NCBI GenBank assembly: GCA_964463695.1
Contig: CAYXCZ010000008.1
Coordinates: 1 to 64,000, forward strand
DNA: 64,000 nt
Source of the DNA: JALNZU01 sp964463695
GTDB taxonomy: Bacteria; Bacteroidota; Bacteroidia; Bacteroidales; F082
Direction of reading: 5' to 3'
Under the pieces are notes generated by a model. That model ran no database searches and had not been told where the DNA came from. It saw nothing but the letters and a program-made list of their open reading frames with translations. How positions within the stretch are numbered: the stretch's first letter is position 1; every line of letters starts with the position of its first letter. This document shows positions 1 through 8,900 of this stretch, one piece after another. The translations under genes and the position numbers were made by a program.

Positions 1-1660
1 TTTGGTTTACACAAACCGCGGCATCGGTTGGTACTTTGGTAAGACCGGGAGCTGTAGGTTGAGCAACGACATTCCAACTTATGGAGTTATAGCTTGATTC
101 ATTACAGCCTGAAGCTGTTGCAGTACGTCTGCTTCTGATCAGATTTGTTCCAGCAACAGAGGTAAAACCTGGAATACTATTTGACCAGGCACTCCATGAG
201 GAACCATTATTTGTTGAATAGCTATACTGATCGGTAATTGTTCCCGCACCGCCGGTACCGGAGGTAGCAGAAACTGTTAGTATTTGTCCGGCACATACAT
301 CAGCCACATTAGGATTCTTGGTTAAAGAAGGGGCTGTGGGTTGTGTTGCTACGGTGATAGTAATTGAAGCGCAGCCGTTGCTAAACTGTGAATTATTATA
401 ATTTCTGGCGTAATAGGTAGTGGTTACCGAAGGAGATACTGTTAACGTATTACCTGTGGACGGTGTGGTGGCAGTGCCACCGCAACTACCTGTGTACCAA
501 TAAACTGTTCCAACAGCACCATTAGCAGTGAGTTGCGTGGAAGTGCCACTGCAGATTGGGTTGTTCGTTGCTGAAATAGAAGTGGGGTTGGCAGGAGCCG
601 GGTTGCTGGTAGTTGCAACAGTAATGGTACTGGAATTCGGGCTCTGTCCGGTGGTATTTACTCCGCGTACTCTGTAATAGTATGTTGTACCGGATGATAA
701 TCCTGTTACTGAATAGTTTGATACATTTCCTACATTTAAATTATTAAACCCACTGACAAAACTTGCAAAGTTACTTGATGTAGAAACATCAAGAACGAAT
801 GAGGTAGCAGGATATGAATCTCCCGAAGCTGCTGTCCAGTTGGCTTGAAAACCAGCTGACCCAACACTGGTAGCGGCTGCTGCAGTAGGTGGCTTGGGGA
901 CTTGTGTTATTGTACAGTCTGTTGTTGCTGAGCCGCTGGTTTTTGCTAAGGTAATCTCGGTAGCACTATTTGAAAAATTAGTAATCAATAATATATAATA
1001 TTTACCAGCTGTAGCCCCTAAAATATCTATATATTCAGTAGCCTGGCTTGAATAACTGCAATCGACGACTTTATCAGTAGTCAATGAACCGCACGAATTT
1101 TGAGAGTCAAAAGGGCCCCACAAAGCAAAATCAACATCAATATTTTCACTATTGGTTTCGGTAATGTGAATATCACCTGCAGTTTCAATTTTCAAAAAGA
1201 ACCAGGCAGGATTTGGCGTTGACCCCAGGCAGCTATAATCCGGACCGGATTCTCCTTCTCCCGTACCAACACCAGCCGGATACGTAGAACCGGAACTGGT
1301 ACAAAAAGGTGTAGCGGTTGAACAAGTACCAGAGCTCCGGGAAGATCCACCTTCATTACCGATGATTCCTTTTGTATAATCTTCGGCATTTTTCAAGCCT
1401 GCCTCAACCTGTTGAAACCAACCATTTTTTAAAGCTTCCTGATATAGATTAGAATCAGCATTAATAATGGCTGTTTTGTTACTAATGCTGTTTTTATATG
1501 CTTTGTAAAACTGCATCCGTTCTTCAGGTGTTTGGGCTTTCATTGAAAGATTAATGCCAACCAGAAACAATGTGAAGCAAAGTACAAGCATTGTATTGGT
1601 TAAGCAGAGTCCATTCATTTTAACAACAAAAAGACTCTTGATTGAGATAAGATTTTTCAT
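1..1660 (-). CDS. Secreted multidomain Ig-like/fibronectin-type protein (partial, C-terminus outside window)
   Basis: The frame is open from an ATG at 1660 (reverse strand) down to base 1 without a stop, giving about 553 residues; it continues beyond the window. An N-terminal hydrophobic stretch ending in a 'MKAQ' cleavage-like site is a signal peptide. A PPC-like beta domain follows ('ITETNSENIDVDFALWGPF'), then a fibronectin III-like domain ('SGTTYYYRVRGVN'). Next is an Ig-like domain with the 'NPICSGTSTQL...GTVYWYT' pattern known from large Bacteroidota surface proteins, then further repeats ('RRTATASGCNESSYN'). The protein is probably exported and surface-attached. It is the last visible gene of the minus-strand group starting at 6331. 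Its C-terminus is unseen, so whether it carries the constant tail found in its neighbours is unknown. Confidence 0.8.
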   Translation of the reverse strand, partial: MKNLISIKSLFVVKMNGLCLTNTMLVLCFTLFLVGINLSMKAQTPEERMQFYKAYKNSISNKTAIINADSNLYQEALKNGWFQQVEAGLKNAEDYTKGIIGNEGGSSRSSGTCSTATPFCTSSGSTYPAGVGTGEGESGPDYSCLGSTPNPAWFFLKIETAGDIHITETNSENIDVDFALWGPFDSQNSCGSLTTDKVVDCSYSSQATEYIDILGATAGKYYILLITNFSNSATEITLAKTSGSATTDCTITQVPKPPTAAAATSVGSAGFQANWTAASGDSYPATSFVLDVSTSSNFASFVSGFNNLNVGNVSNYSVTGLSSGTTYYYRVRGVNTTGQSPNSSTITVATTSNPAPANPTSISATNNPICSGTSTQLTANGAVGTVYWYTGSCGGTATTPSTGNTLTVSPSVTTTYYARNYNNSQFSNGCASITITVATQPTAPSLTKNPNVADVCAGQILTVSATSGTGGAGTITDQYSYSTNNGSSWSAWSNSIPGFTSVAGTNLIRSRRTATASGCNESSYNSISWNVVAQPTAPGLTKVPTDAAVCVNQ

Positions 1661-1768
1661 TATATTTAATTTTTTAAACAATTAGTTACCAATTAATTAA
1701 TATGACATATAGTTATGTTTACAGTGGGGATGATATTTGTTTCATTATAGATTATTTATTAATCTCCT

Positions 1769-2326
1769 TTATTTCACCACAATTGCACCTGAAGCATTTG
1801 CATCCAACTGCAATTGTCCGCTTACAAAAATCTTTCCGGTTGATTCTATCGTTAGTTTTCCTGTTCCTTCAACTTTAAGATTCGGAATCGTTATGTCAGT
1901 TCCGCTCAATTGCATTTGGTGTGCTGTTCTAATTGTTACCAAAGGGCTTGAACAGCTGTTGGTTATTTGCCCCGGGTAACTCGTGGCAGCTATCCAAGAA
2001 ACCCCATTGTATTGTTCCCAATTGGCTAGTGTGGTCCAGTTGCCACTTTGAACAGTGCGGTATTGAAGCAATGGATTGACGGTAATAGTTACAGATGCAC
2101 AACCCTCACTGAACTGGCTGTTGTTATAATTCCTTGCATAGTATGTGGTTGTTGTCGAGGGGCTAACTGTTAACGTACTGCCTGTAGCCGGCGTAGTGGC
2201 AGTGCCTCCACAACTAGCGGTGTACCAATAAACTGTTCCATCAACACCATTAGCGGTGAGCTGGGTAGAAGTGCCACTGCAGATTGGGTTGTTCGTAGCT
2301 GAAATAGAAGTGGGATTGGCAGGAGC
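1769..2326 (-). repeat. Constant C-terminal DNA cassette, copy 1
   Basis: This ~560-bp stretch encodes the Ig-like domain plus terminal module. It is highly similar at DNA level to 4216-4766 and 8350-8900, with scattered, mostly silent changes. Similarity fades just upstream of the Ig domain, where the variable N-terminal parts begin. Confidence 0.85.
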
Positions 2327-2929
2327 TGGTGGTGAAACTTCACCCATATATAATGAATAGATTGCAAAATCAGTATTGTCAGCGGGTTGTGTGACAGTAA
2401 GAGAGGTGAAAGCAGAAGTGCTGGAAACGAGGATACGATCGTCTACATAGCTATCAATAAAACTATAGGTGAGCTCATTACCATAAATGATCGCTCCACA
2501 TTGAGAATCTCCTGAAATCTTTGAAATCGAGGGAGTGCCAGAATTGGTGGTATAGACTGATTTATGTCCAACATTAATTGCACCAATTTTAATCGTTATA
2601 TTATTTACCGCAGATGAGAAGGTAAAAGTTATGTATAAATTAGCTGATGATAAGCCTATTGAATTAGCCTTAGTTCCACCGTTTACATTACACATACCTT
2701 GATAAGCGCCGGTGTAAATACTTCCGTTGGTGACCATAGTTATATTGATACCGTTATAGGAAGCTGGGAAATCATTATATCCAAATTCTTGTGCCTTTGT
2801 TGTTTGAAAGCCAAACAGTGAAACAAACACTATTAGGATTATATGGTTATTGCACCTAAAATTGATTTGTTTCCTTCCACTTTGAAGCGTTTTCAAGCAG
2901 GTAAGGGATGTTGAGAAATATTTTTTCAT
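1769..2929 (-). CDS. Secreted modular protein with Ig-like domain and constant C-terminal cassette (386 aa)
   Basis: The N-terminus has a signal-peptide-like hydrophobic segment ('IILIVFVSLFGFQTTKAQ', residues ~29-47), preceded by a rather long positively charged stretch, so the exact start is uncertain. Residues ~50-210 form a beta-rich domain I do not recognise. Residues ~212-285 are an Ig-like domain ('NPICSGTSTQL', 'TTYYARNYNNSQFSEGC'). The last ~95 residues ('VQSGNWTTLANWEQYNG' to 'GAIVVK') form a tail that is almost identical in the proteins at 4216-5874 and 8350-10923. No classical type-A T9SS C-terminal sorting sequence is visible. It lies in a same-strand series with 40-108 bp spacing to its neighbours. 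The protein is presumed exported; its function is unknown. Confidence 0.85.
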   Translation of the reverse strand: MKKYFSTSLTCLKTLQSGRKQINFRCNNHIILIVFVSLFGFQTTKAQEFGYNDFPASYNGINITMVTNGSIYTGAYQGMCNVNGGTKANSIGLSSANLYITFTFSSAVNNITIKIGAINVGHKSVYTTNSGTPSISKISGDSQCGAIIYGNELTYSFIDSYVDDRILVSSTSAFTSLTVTQPADNTDFAIYSLYMGEVSPPAPANPTSISATNNPICSGTSTQLTANGVDGTVYWYTASCGGTATTPATGSTLTVSPSTTTTYYARNYNNSQFSEGCASVTITVNPLLQYRTVQSGNWTTLANWEQYNGVSWIAATSYPGQITNSCSSPLVTIRTAHQMQLSGTDITIPNLKVEGTGKLTIESTGKIFVSGQLQLDANASGAIVVK

Positions 2930-2968
2930 GGTATTATTTTAACTATTTATTTTTTAACGAAATGTATA

Positions 2969-3517
2969 TCATTTAACTACTATCGCACCTGCAACATTTG
3001 AGTCCAACTGCAACTGTCCTCTTACATATATTTTTCCTGTGGCTTCAACAGTCAATTTACCTGTGCCTTCTATTTTGAGGTTAGGAATGGTAATGTCAAC
3101 ACCATTGATTTCCATTTGATGGCCGGTTCTGATTGTTACCATTGGACTTAGACAGGCATTACTGATGATTTCACCTGGAGAACTCGTTGCTGCCACCCAT
3201 GAACTTCCATTGTTTTGCTGCCAATTGGAGAGGCTTGTCCAGTTGCCACTTTGAACAGTGCGGTATTGCAGTAAAGAATTTACTGTAATGGTTAGCGAAG
3301 CACATCCTTCACTGAATTGGCTATTGTTGTAATTCCGTGCATAGTAAGTTGTTGTAACCGTTGGTGAAACTGTTATTGGATTACCTGTTGTAACCTGCGT
3401 TCCTCCGCAACTAGCGGTGTACCAATAAACTGTTCCAAGAGCACCATTAACGGTGAGCTGGGTAGAAGTGCCACTGCAGATTGGGTTGTTCGTTGCGGTG
3501 ATTGAGGTAGGATTGGA
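2969..3517 (-). repeat. Constant C-terminal DNA cassette, diverged copy
   Basis: It corresponds to the Ig-like domain plus terminal module of the 399-aa protein. It aligns throughout with the cassettes at 1769, 4216 and 8350 but with many more substitutions, unlike the near-identical trio. Confidence 0.75.
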
Positions 3518-4168
3518 TGGTAATGCTTGAATACCTGTTGCACCAGAATTTAGTGCATTTTTTAACAAAATTCCACTATTGCTTCCAGTACTCACAAAAC
3601 CATCTGCCCAATCATATGCAATAACAAAGGTATATCCCGAGCCATAAGCCCCACCAATGATAGCAGGTATGTTTGTTGGACGGGTTGCAAGTGTCTCAAC
3701 ACCTCCTCCTTGAGAACTAAAAGTGTAAAAGAATTCAGTTGAACCTCCATCAGAATAAGGATTAGTAAGTCCTGCGTTTAACTTCAATCCAAGCGTACTT
3801 CCTGAAAATGTAACACTCGTCCCGGTTGCTATGCTTCCTGAAGTTGAAACCGTTGCTGTAATTACATTTGACACGGCCCAAGCAGCACCTGACCATTCTG
3901 TTATTAATAATCCACCATTGTTTACCCAACTCGTTAAATCACTATTTCCATCCATTCGTAAAAGTACTACAGCTTGAAAAGAAGCTAGTGTTGCTGCAGA
4001 TGGAATCGTCGAACCATAATTTGTTACAGTAAAACCATGATTTGTTAAATAGGTTACTATATTATCATTATTATTATTTCCAAGAATAGCGACATTGATA
4101 CCAAACGAAAATTCCTGAAAAGCAAAAAGCAGAAAACCAAGTAGTAAAAAAATCTTTCTAAATTTCAT
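2969..4168 (-). CDS. Secreted protein: ThuA/GATase-like N-terminal domain, Ig-like domain, constant tail (399 aa)
   Basis: A clear signal peptide occupies residues 1-23 ('KIFLLLGFLLFAFQEFSFG'). Residues ~24-205 read like a class-I glutamine-amidotransferase/ThuA-type fold: 'VAILGNNNNDNIVTYL' at the start, 'FQAVVLLRM' and 'WVNNGGLLITEWSGAAW' in the middle, and 'IIGGAYGSGYTFVIAYDW' near the end. No catalytic Cys nucleophile is evident, so it may be non-enzymatic. Residues ~218-290 are the Ig-like domain, and ~300-399 the terminal module ending 'GAIVVK'. This copy of the tail is clearly diverged from the other three at protein level ('GNWTSLSNWQQNNGSSW'), so it looks older or has escaped homogenisation. 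The fold assignment is an inference. Confidence 0.85.
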   Translation of the reverse strand: MKFRKIFLLLGFLLFAFQEFSFGINVAILGNNNNDNIVTYLTNHGFTVTNYGSTIPSAATLASFQAVVLLRMDGNSDLTSWVNNGGLLITEWSGAAWAVSNVITATVSTSGSIATGTSVTFSGSTLGLKLNAGLTNPYSDGGSTEFFYTFSSQGGGVETLATRPTNIPAIIGGAYGSGYTFVIAYDWADGFVSTGSNSGILLKNALNSGATGIQALPSNPTSITATNNPICSGTSTQLTVNGALGTVYWYTASCGGTQVTTGNPITVSPTVTTTYYARNYNNSQFSEGCASLTITVNSLLQYRTVQSGNWTSLSNWQQNNGSSWVAATSSPGEIISNACLSPMVTIRTGHQMEINGVDITIPNLKIEGTGKLTVEATGKIYVRGQLQLDSNVAGAIVVK

Positions 4169-4177
4169 GTTGGTAAC

Positions 4178-4766
4178 TTTTTAAATTATTAAATCCTATT
4201 AAATTGTAAAAAAGACTACTTCACCACTATCGCACCCGAAGCATTTGCATCCAACTGCAACTGCCCGCTTACGAAAATCTTTCCGGTTGATTCTATTGTT
4301 AGTTTTCCTGTTCCTTCAACCTTAAGATTCGGAATCGTTATGTCAGTTCCGCTCAATTGCATTTGGTGTGCTGTTCTAATTGTTACCAAAGGGCTTGAAC
4401 AGCTGTTGGTTATTTGCCCCGGGTAACTCGTGGCAGCTATCCAAGAAACCCCATTGTATTGTTCCCAATTGGCTAGTGTGGTCCAGTTGCCACTTTGAAC
4501 AGTGCGGTATTGCAATAATGGATTGACGGTAATGGTTATCGAAGCGCAACCCTCACTGAACTGGCTGTTGTTATAATTCCTTGCATAGTATGTGGTTGTT
4601 GTCGATGGGCTAACTGTTAACGTATTCCCAGTAGCCGGCGTAGTGGCAGTGCCGCCACAACTAGCGGTGTACCAATAAACTGTTCCATCTACACCATTAG
4701 CGGTGAGCTGGGTAGAAGTGCCACTGCAGATTGGGTTGTTCGTAACTGAAATGGAAGTAGGATTCG
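4178..4766 (-). repeat. Constant C-terminal DNA cassette with 3' flank, copy 2
   Basis: It is near-identical to 8312-8900 at a constant offset of 4134 bases. The match includes ~38 bp of non-coding sequence downstream of the stop codon ('ttaaattattaa.tcctatt'). Homology on the other copy begins immediately next to the right end of the MITE at 8311. Confidence 0.85.
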
Positions 4767-5874
4767 CTGGGATAGTGTTTACTGTTATTGTAAAAGTGCG
4801 GGAAAAGGTAACTGTCTGAACATTATTATAAGAAACATATACAGTAATTGAGGCAGATCCATTGGTTGAGGGTGTATAGGTTAAAGTTCCAGTGGGATTA
4901 GCGGATGTATAGGTTATTACCGGATTTGGCACAACTGAGGTGTTATTGCTTGTTGCAGTAACAAATAGTGTTTGACCGCTAATGCCACCATCGGAGATAC
5001 CCGACAAACTTAAATTCTGTGAGCCCCCCGATACATTGGCATTTTGATTTGAAATGGCATCAAGAGTAGGAACAGAATTCACAACATAGGTCTTTGTGTT
5101 ACTTCCATTACCGGAAGGTGAGGTAAAACTGTAAGACACAGTGTAATTGCCAATCGAAGAGAACGTATGTACCAAGCTGGAGCCTGATGTACTCACCACC
5201 GATCCGTTGATTTTCCATTCATGGGAAGTGATGCCGGAAATGGCAGCGCCAATGCTCACATCCTCCAGCCCCCAGTTATCCCAATCATCGCCGGAATTGC
5301 TTGGCTGATACCACCTGAATTTGGTGCTGGCCGTCCTGGCTAAAACGGGAATATCGATGGAGTTCCAGTGCCAGTTGTACCAGAGAGCACTCATATCAGA
5401 TACAGTATTCCACGAATCATAAATTGTAACCCAGGATAATCCATTATCAATGCTATATTGTAAATTTACTTCTTCAGCAGCTTCATCCGGGTCTTCACAC
5501 CCTGGAGCGGGATCATCGCTTCCATACCTGATGTAAAATTCGATTTTGCCGCCCATAGAAACATCTACATTATTGGTTATAACATAACGAATACCACCGT
5601 CAGTCGTGGTTGCCCAAAAATAATTGGTATTGGAAGGTGAATCTGTCGCACAAGGCTGTCCGACATTGTATGGAGAACTGGTCCAACCCGTGGGTAATGC
5701 ACCAGAATTGAAGTTAAATGCTGTCGCCTGTATCTGTGGATTACCTTGAAATGATATTGGTCCTAAAGAAGTGCCACCACTCAACGGAGTGGCTGTAATA
5801 TCAGCTGTTTGTGCATTTAAATGAATTACAAATGCTACAAATAAAAAACTGTAAATTAATGCGAGCTTTTTCAT
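4216..5874 (-). CDS. Secreted protein: Reelin-like domain, PKD/Ig-like domains, constant tail (552 aa)
   Basis: A signal peptide spans residues 1-21 ('LALIYSFLFVAFVIHLNAQ'). Residues ~50-208 resemble the jelly-roll subrepeat of Reelin: 'TNYFWATTTDGGIRYVITNN', 'GGKIEFYIRYG', then a charged Cys-containing loop 'PGCEDPDEAAEEVNLQY' and 'SIDNGLSWVTIYD', closing with 'DNWGLEDVSIG'. A PKD-like domain ('HEWKINGSVV', 'TFSSIGNYTVSYSF') and an Ig-like domain precede the constant tail. The stop codon of the upstream 151-aa gene lies one base from this ATG, so the two are probably translationally coupled. The role is likely adhesion or surface binding, inferred only from domain types. Confidence 0.87.
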   Translation of the reverse strand: MKKLALIYSFLFVAFVIHLNAQTADITATPLSGGTSLGPISFQGNPQIQATAFNFNSGALPTGWTSSPYNVGQPCATDSPSNTNYFWATTTDGGIRYVITNNVDVSMGGKIEFYIRYGSDDPAPGCEDPDEAAEEVNLQYSIDNGLSWVTIYDSWNTVSDMSALWYNWHWNSIDIPVLARTASTKFRWYQPSNSGDDWDNWGLEDVSIGAAISGITSHEWKINGSVVSTSGSSLVHTFSSIGNYTVSYSFTSPSGNGSNTKTYVVNSVPTLDAISNQNANVSGGSQNLSLSGISDGGISGQTLFVTATSNNTSVVPNPVITYTSANPTGTLTYTPSTNGSASITVYVSYNNVQTVTFSRTFTITVNTIPANPTSISVTNNPICSGTSTQLTANGVDGTVYWYTASCGGTATTPATGNTLTVSPSTTTTYYARNYNNSQFSEGCASITITVNPLLQYRTVQSGNWTTLANWEQYNGVSWIAATSYPGQITNSCSSPLVTIRTAHQMQLSGTDITIPNLKVEGTGKLTIESTGKIFVSGQLQLDANASGAIVVK

Positions 5875-5875
5875 A

Positions 5876-6331
5876 TTAATTCAGATTATAAATGTTCATA
5901 TTACTAAGAGTTAGAGTACTCAGAACCGGCTGCTGCCCGATGTACCGCACAAACACACCCAATTTTTTCTCATGGATGGAATGGCAAGTACCTTCTAGGG
6001 TCTGGTTTGGTTCCAATTGTATTTGAACCAGCCTTTCATCAGCTGAAGATGTTGATGGTACGCCATCATAGGCTGTTTCATACTCCCAGTACACATAAAT
6101 TTTTTGACTGGTTTTATTTGTTACTTTAACAAGTATTTGTTCAGGATAGAAACCATTGGCCGGATCGCTGCAATCAGAGTATTTGGAATAAATATCTAAC
6201 TGATCAGCTGATATCTTTAGCTCCCAATCAGTTGAATAATTTCCAGGTACTAAATCCACAACAAGATTGTTTTGAGAAAAAAGACTTATTCCCAAAATCA
6301 TTAATACGAAAAACAGCTTCATTTTTTTCAT
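5876..6331 (-). CDS. Small secreted protein, first gene of operon A (151 aa)
   Basis: The N-terminal signal peptide 'LFFVLMILGISLFSQ' is followed by a beta-rich domain of ~130 residues with two Cys (C54 region and 'LEGTCHSIHEKK'). I do not recognise the family. It is the first gene after the leader repeat at 6408-6756, and its stop is one base from the start of the Reelin-like protein gene, which marks it as an operon member. The operon B counterpart position (10959-11417) also holds a ~150-residue secreted protein, but the two sequences do not resemble each other, so only the position is shared. Confidence 0.8.
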   Translation of the reverse strand: MKKMKLFFVLMILGISLFSQNNLVVDLVPGNYSTDWELKISADQLDIYSKYSDCSDPANGFYPEQILVKVTNKTSQKIYVYWEYETAYDGVPSTSSADERLVQIQLEPNQTLEGTCHSIHEKKLGVFVRYIGQQPVLSTLTLSNMNIYNLN

Positions 6332-6407
6332 TGTTAGATCTTTCTTTTAGGTTATTGTAAAGCAAAAAACTTTTTGTTCAAAGTTAGAACAGTGGAGTGC
6401 TAAATTC

Positions 6408-6756
6408 AAGGTAATCAGACATGAAAAACCTTGCAAAAACCTTGTTAATCGTCTTTAACTAATTGTTAATGTGTAAGTAAGGTCAAATATTATACAAATA
6501 ATGGTAAGTAACCTTACAAAAAATACATTACTTATAATACTGAATAACAGTATGTTAGATTAGAGTATGAAGAGAATATGAAGATGCCCAAAATAAGCTC
6601 CAAAGCAAGCATTTTTGTATTTATATTGTCTGTTTCAAAAGTGAACTTGTTCAAAATGCAGTTTATGGTGCTCGAACAAAAATAAGAAACTGAAAAGTAT
6701 GAGAATAATTTTCATATCCAAAAAGCTTGATAAGTCTTACCGAACAATATGTAAAA
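6408..6756. repeat. Leader direct repeat, copy 1 (upstream of operon A)
   Basis: About 349 bp nearly identical to 11488-11836 with a constant offset of 5080, so there is no net insertion or deletion. It lies directly upstream of a minus-strand operon of modular secreted proteins in both cases and so presumably carries promoter and control sites. It includes a tandem 'AAAACCTTGC/AAAACCTTGT' motif near 6425-6445. Homology stops within one or two bases of the left end of the insertion sequence. Confidence 0.9.
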
Positions 6757-6757
6757 T

Positions 6758-8077
6758 CACTAGTATCTATTAATATTTGTTAAATTATCTTGTAACTATT
6801 TTATGCACAGTATAATAAGTCATCAAAACCTTGTCGCCCTTTTGAATTTTATTCCTTTTGCAAAACGCAAATTGGAACAAATATGAACGTCGGCAAATAT
6901 GTTTTCGCACAGATTGTGGAGTTTCTCCCAAAACGTTACTTTGAACGGCTGGTAATCAAACACAAAGACCGGACAGCCGGAATGGCGCCATCCTACTGGA
7001 GTCATATGCTGGTCATTATGTATGGTCAGCTCATTGGTTGCCATAGTCTTAGAGAACTCACTGATATCACTATTGCTCATGCCAAAAGATCGTTTCACCT
7101 GGGATTTGGAAAGGTTCCCATCAACAGAAGCGTTCTTTCCAAAGCCAACAGCCTCAGAGACCCGGGCATCTTTGAGAAGTTTGCTTTTTACATTGTATCG
7201 ATTGCTCAAGCCAAGCGTATCACCAAAGAGTTTGAACTTCACGGAAGGTTCTATGCCATTGCCTCCACCACTATCGACCTGTGCCTGTCGGTCTTTAGAT
7301 GGGCAAAGTACAGAAGTACAAAGTCTGGAATCAAGATTCATACACAGATTGATATTGCCACTGAAATACCAGTCTTCTACAGAATCAGCCATGCAAATGT
7401 CCATGATACCAAGTCCATGGACTGGTTTATCTATGAACGGAATGCTTGCTATGTGTTTGATAGAGGCTACTTTGACCTCTCCAGACTCTACGTCATTGAG
7501 CAAGCTATAGCTTTCTTCATCATCCGCGAGAAGTTTCGTCCTGATTATGAAATCACGGACGGTGAAGATATGCTTGAAGGAGATGATAACGTCCTTCGAG
7601 ACCAAACATTCAGATTCACAGGCAAGCTAAACAAAGAAAACTATCCGATTCAACTCAGACGTATCCTATTCTATGCCCCTGACCTTGGAAGAACCTTCAC
7701 CTACTACAACAACAACTTCTACCTCAAAGCAAAAGACATTGCCCTTCTTTATCGCTGCAGATGGCAGGTTGAGAAGTTTTTCAAATGGATTAAGCAACAT
7801 CTCCGTGTCAAATCCTTTTGGGGAGAATCTGAGAATGCTGTCAGAATTCAGATACATGTCGCTATCATCACGTATTGTCTCGTTGCAATTATTGAACACG
7901 ACATCAAACTGGACAGACCTGTTGTCGAGGTCATGCGTATCCTTGGCAATTCCCTGCTGGTCAAAGACCCCATTCATGAGCTCTTGACTCCTGCGGCAAT
8001 TAAGCACTGTGATGATTACGATTGCCAACTGCATTTGGACTTCTAATTTAATTAACATTTTTTAATAGACGCCAGTG
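6758..8077 (+). mobile_element. IS4-family insertion sequence, ~1320 bp, apparently intact
   Basis: Imperfect terminal inverted repeats are visible. The left end reads CACTAGTATCTATTAA and the right end, read inward, CACTGGCGTCTATTAA, with similarity continuing for ~24 bp to a shared TGTTAA. They bracket one full-length transposase gene. No convincing target-site duplication is seen in the flanks, which suggests a rearrangement after insertion or imprecise end assignment. The left end coincides with the break in the leader repeat. Confidence 0.8.
6883..8046 (+). CDS. IS4-family transposase (DUF4372 + DDE domain), 387 aa
   Basis: The N-terminal ~75 residues match the DUF4372 pattern of this IS4 group ('GKYVFAQIVEFLPKRYF', 'LVIMYGQLIGCHSLRELTD'). 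The catalytic core shows all expected DDE elements: 'STTIDLCLSVF' (first Asp), 'YVFDRGYFDLSRLY' (second Asp), and the IS4 signature Y-x2-R-x3-E-x6-K as 'YRCRWQVEKFFKWIK'. Length is normal for the group and no frameshift is seen, so the element may still be active. Codon use is somewhat richer in C-ending codons than the surrounding Ig-protein genes, which fits a transferred element. It catalyses DNA cut-and-paste or replicative transposition of its own element. Confidence 0.95.
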   Translation: MNVGKYVFAQIVEFLPKRYFERLVIKHKDRTAGMAPSYWSHMLVIMYGQLIGCHSLRELTDITIAHAKRSFHLGFGKVPINRSVLSKANSLRDPGIFEKFAFYIVSIAQAKRITKEFELHGRFYAIASTTIDLCLSVFRWAKYRSTKSGIKIHTQIDIATEIPVFYRISHANVHDTKSMDWFIYERNACYVFDRGYFDLSRLYVIEQAIAFFIIREKFRPDYEITDGEDMLEGDDNVLRDQTFRFTGKLNKENYPIQLRRILFYAPDLGRTFTYYNNNFYLKAKDIALLYRCRWQVEKFFKWIKQHLRVKSFWGESENAVRIQIHVAIITYCLVAIIEHDIKLDRPVVEVMRILGNSLLVKDPIHELLTPAAIKHCDDYDCQLHLDF

Positions 8078-8097
8078 ACTGTTTGTATATTTCATTT

Positions 8098-8311
8098 CAC
8101 TATTGTCCGGAGAAATTTTGAAAAGATTTAAGAGATTCTTCACTTCACTTTCCCGCACGTGCGGGATTCAGAATGACAATGTTTTAGATAAACTTGGAGG
8201 GGTTTGGAGGCGGCTTCGCCGCCTCCAAGCCCCCTCCTCCTGTAAACCTACATAAATTACAGTCATTCTGAGCGTTAGCTAAGAATCTCATATTTTAACC
8301 GGACAACAGTG
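8098..8311. mobile_element. MITE-like hairpin repeat, copy 1 (214 bp)
   Basis: The ends are inverted repeats: CACTATTGTCCGG at the left, and CACTGTTGTCCGG when the right end is read inward. The interior holds a GC-rich hairpin with arms at 8196-8214 and 8218-8236 around a TTC loop, a perfect 16-bp palindrome at 8151-8166, and the pair 'agattctt'/'aagaatct' with 'cagaatgac'/'gtcattctg'. It encodes no protein. It shares ends and architecture with 11951-12156 and, more loosely, 16226-16375. The ends differ from those of the adjacent IS4 element. Confidence 0.8.
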
Positions 8312-8900
8312 TTTCTAAATTATTAATTCCTATTAAATTGTAAAAAAGACTACTTCACCACTATCGCACCCGAAGCATTTGCATCCAACTGCAACTGCCC
8401 GCTTACGAAAATCTTTCCGGTTGATTCTATTGTTAGTTTTCCTGTTCCTTCAACCTTAAGATTCGGAATCGTTATGTCAGTTCCGCTCAATTGCATTTGG
8501 TGTGCTGTTCTAATTGTTACCAAAGGGCTTGAACAGCTGTTGGTTATTTGCCCCGGGTAACTCGTGGCAGCTATCCAAGAAACCCCATTGTATTGTTCCC
8601 AATTGGCTAGTGTGGTCCAGTTGCCACTTTGAACAGTGCGGTATTGAAGCAATGGATTGACTGTAATGGTTATCGAAGCGCAACCCTCACTGAACTGGCT
8701 GTTGTTATAATTCCTTGCATAGTATGTGGTTGTTGTCGATGGGCTAACTGTTAACGTATTCCCAGTAGCCGGCGTAGTAGCAGTGCCGCCACAACTAGCA
8801 GTGTACCAATAAACTGTTCCATCTACACCATTAGCGGTGAGTTGGGTAGAAGTACCACTGCAGATTGGGTTGTTCGTAACTGAAATGGAAGTAGGATTGG
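8312..8900 (-). repeat. Constant C-terminal DNA cassette with 3' flank, copy 3
   Basis: It is near-identical to 4178-4766. The homologous block begins on the first base after the MITE end at 8311, so the MITE marks the break where the duplicated segment was cut off downstream of the stop codon. Confidence 0.87.

Noticed and set aside
6823..7605. Long open frame (260 codons) on the minus strand across the transposase
   Set aside because: It is the antisense shadow of a transposase with complete catalytic motifs; it has no signature of its own.
6750..8085. Target-site duplication for the IS4 element
   Set aside because: The flanking bases do not match convincingly on the two sides, so none is claimed.
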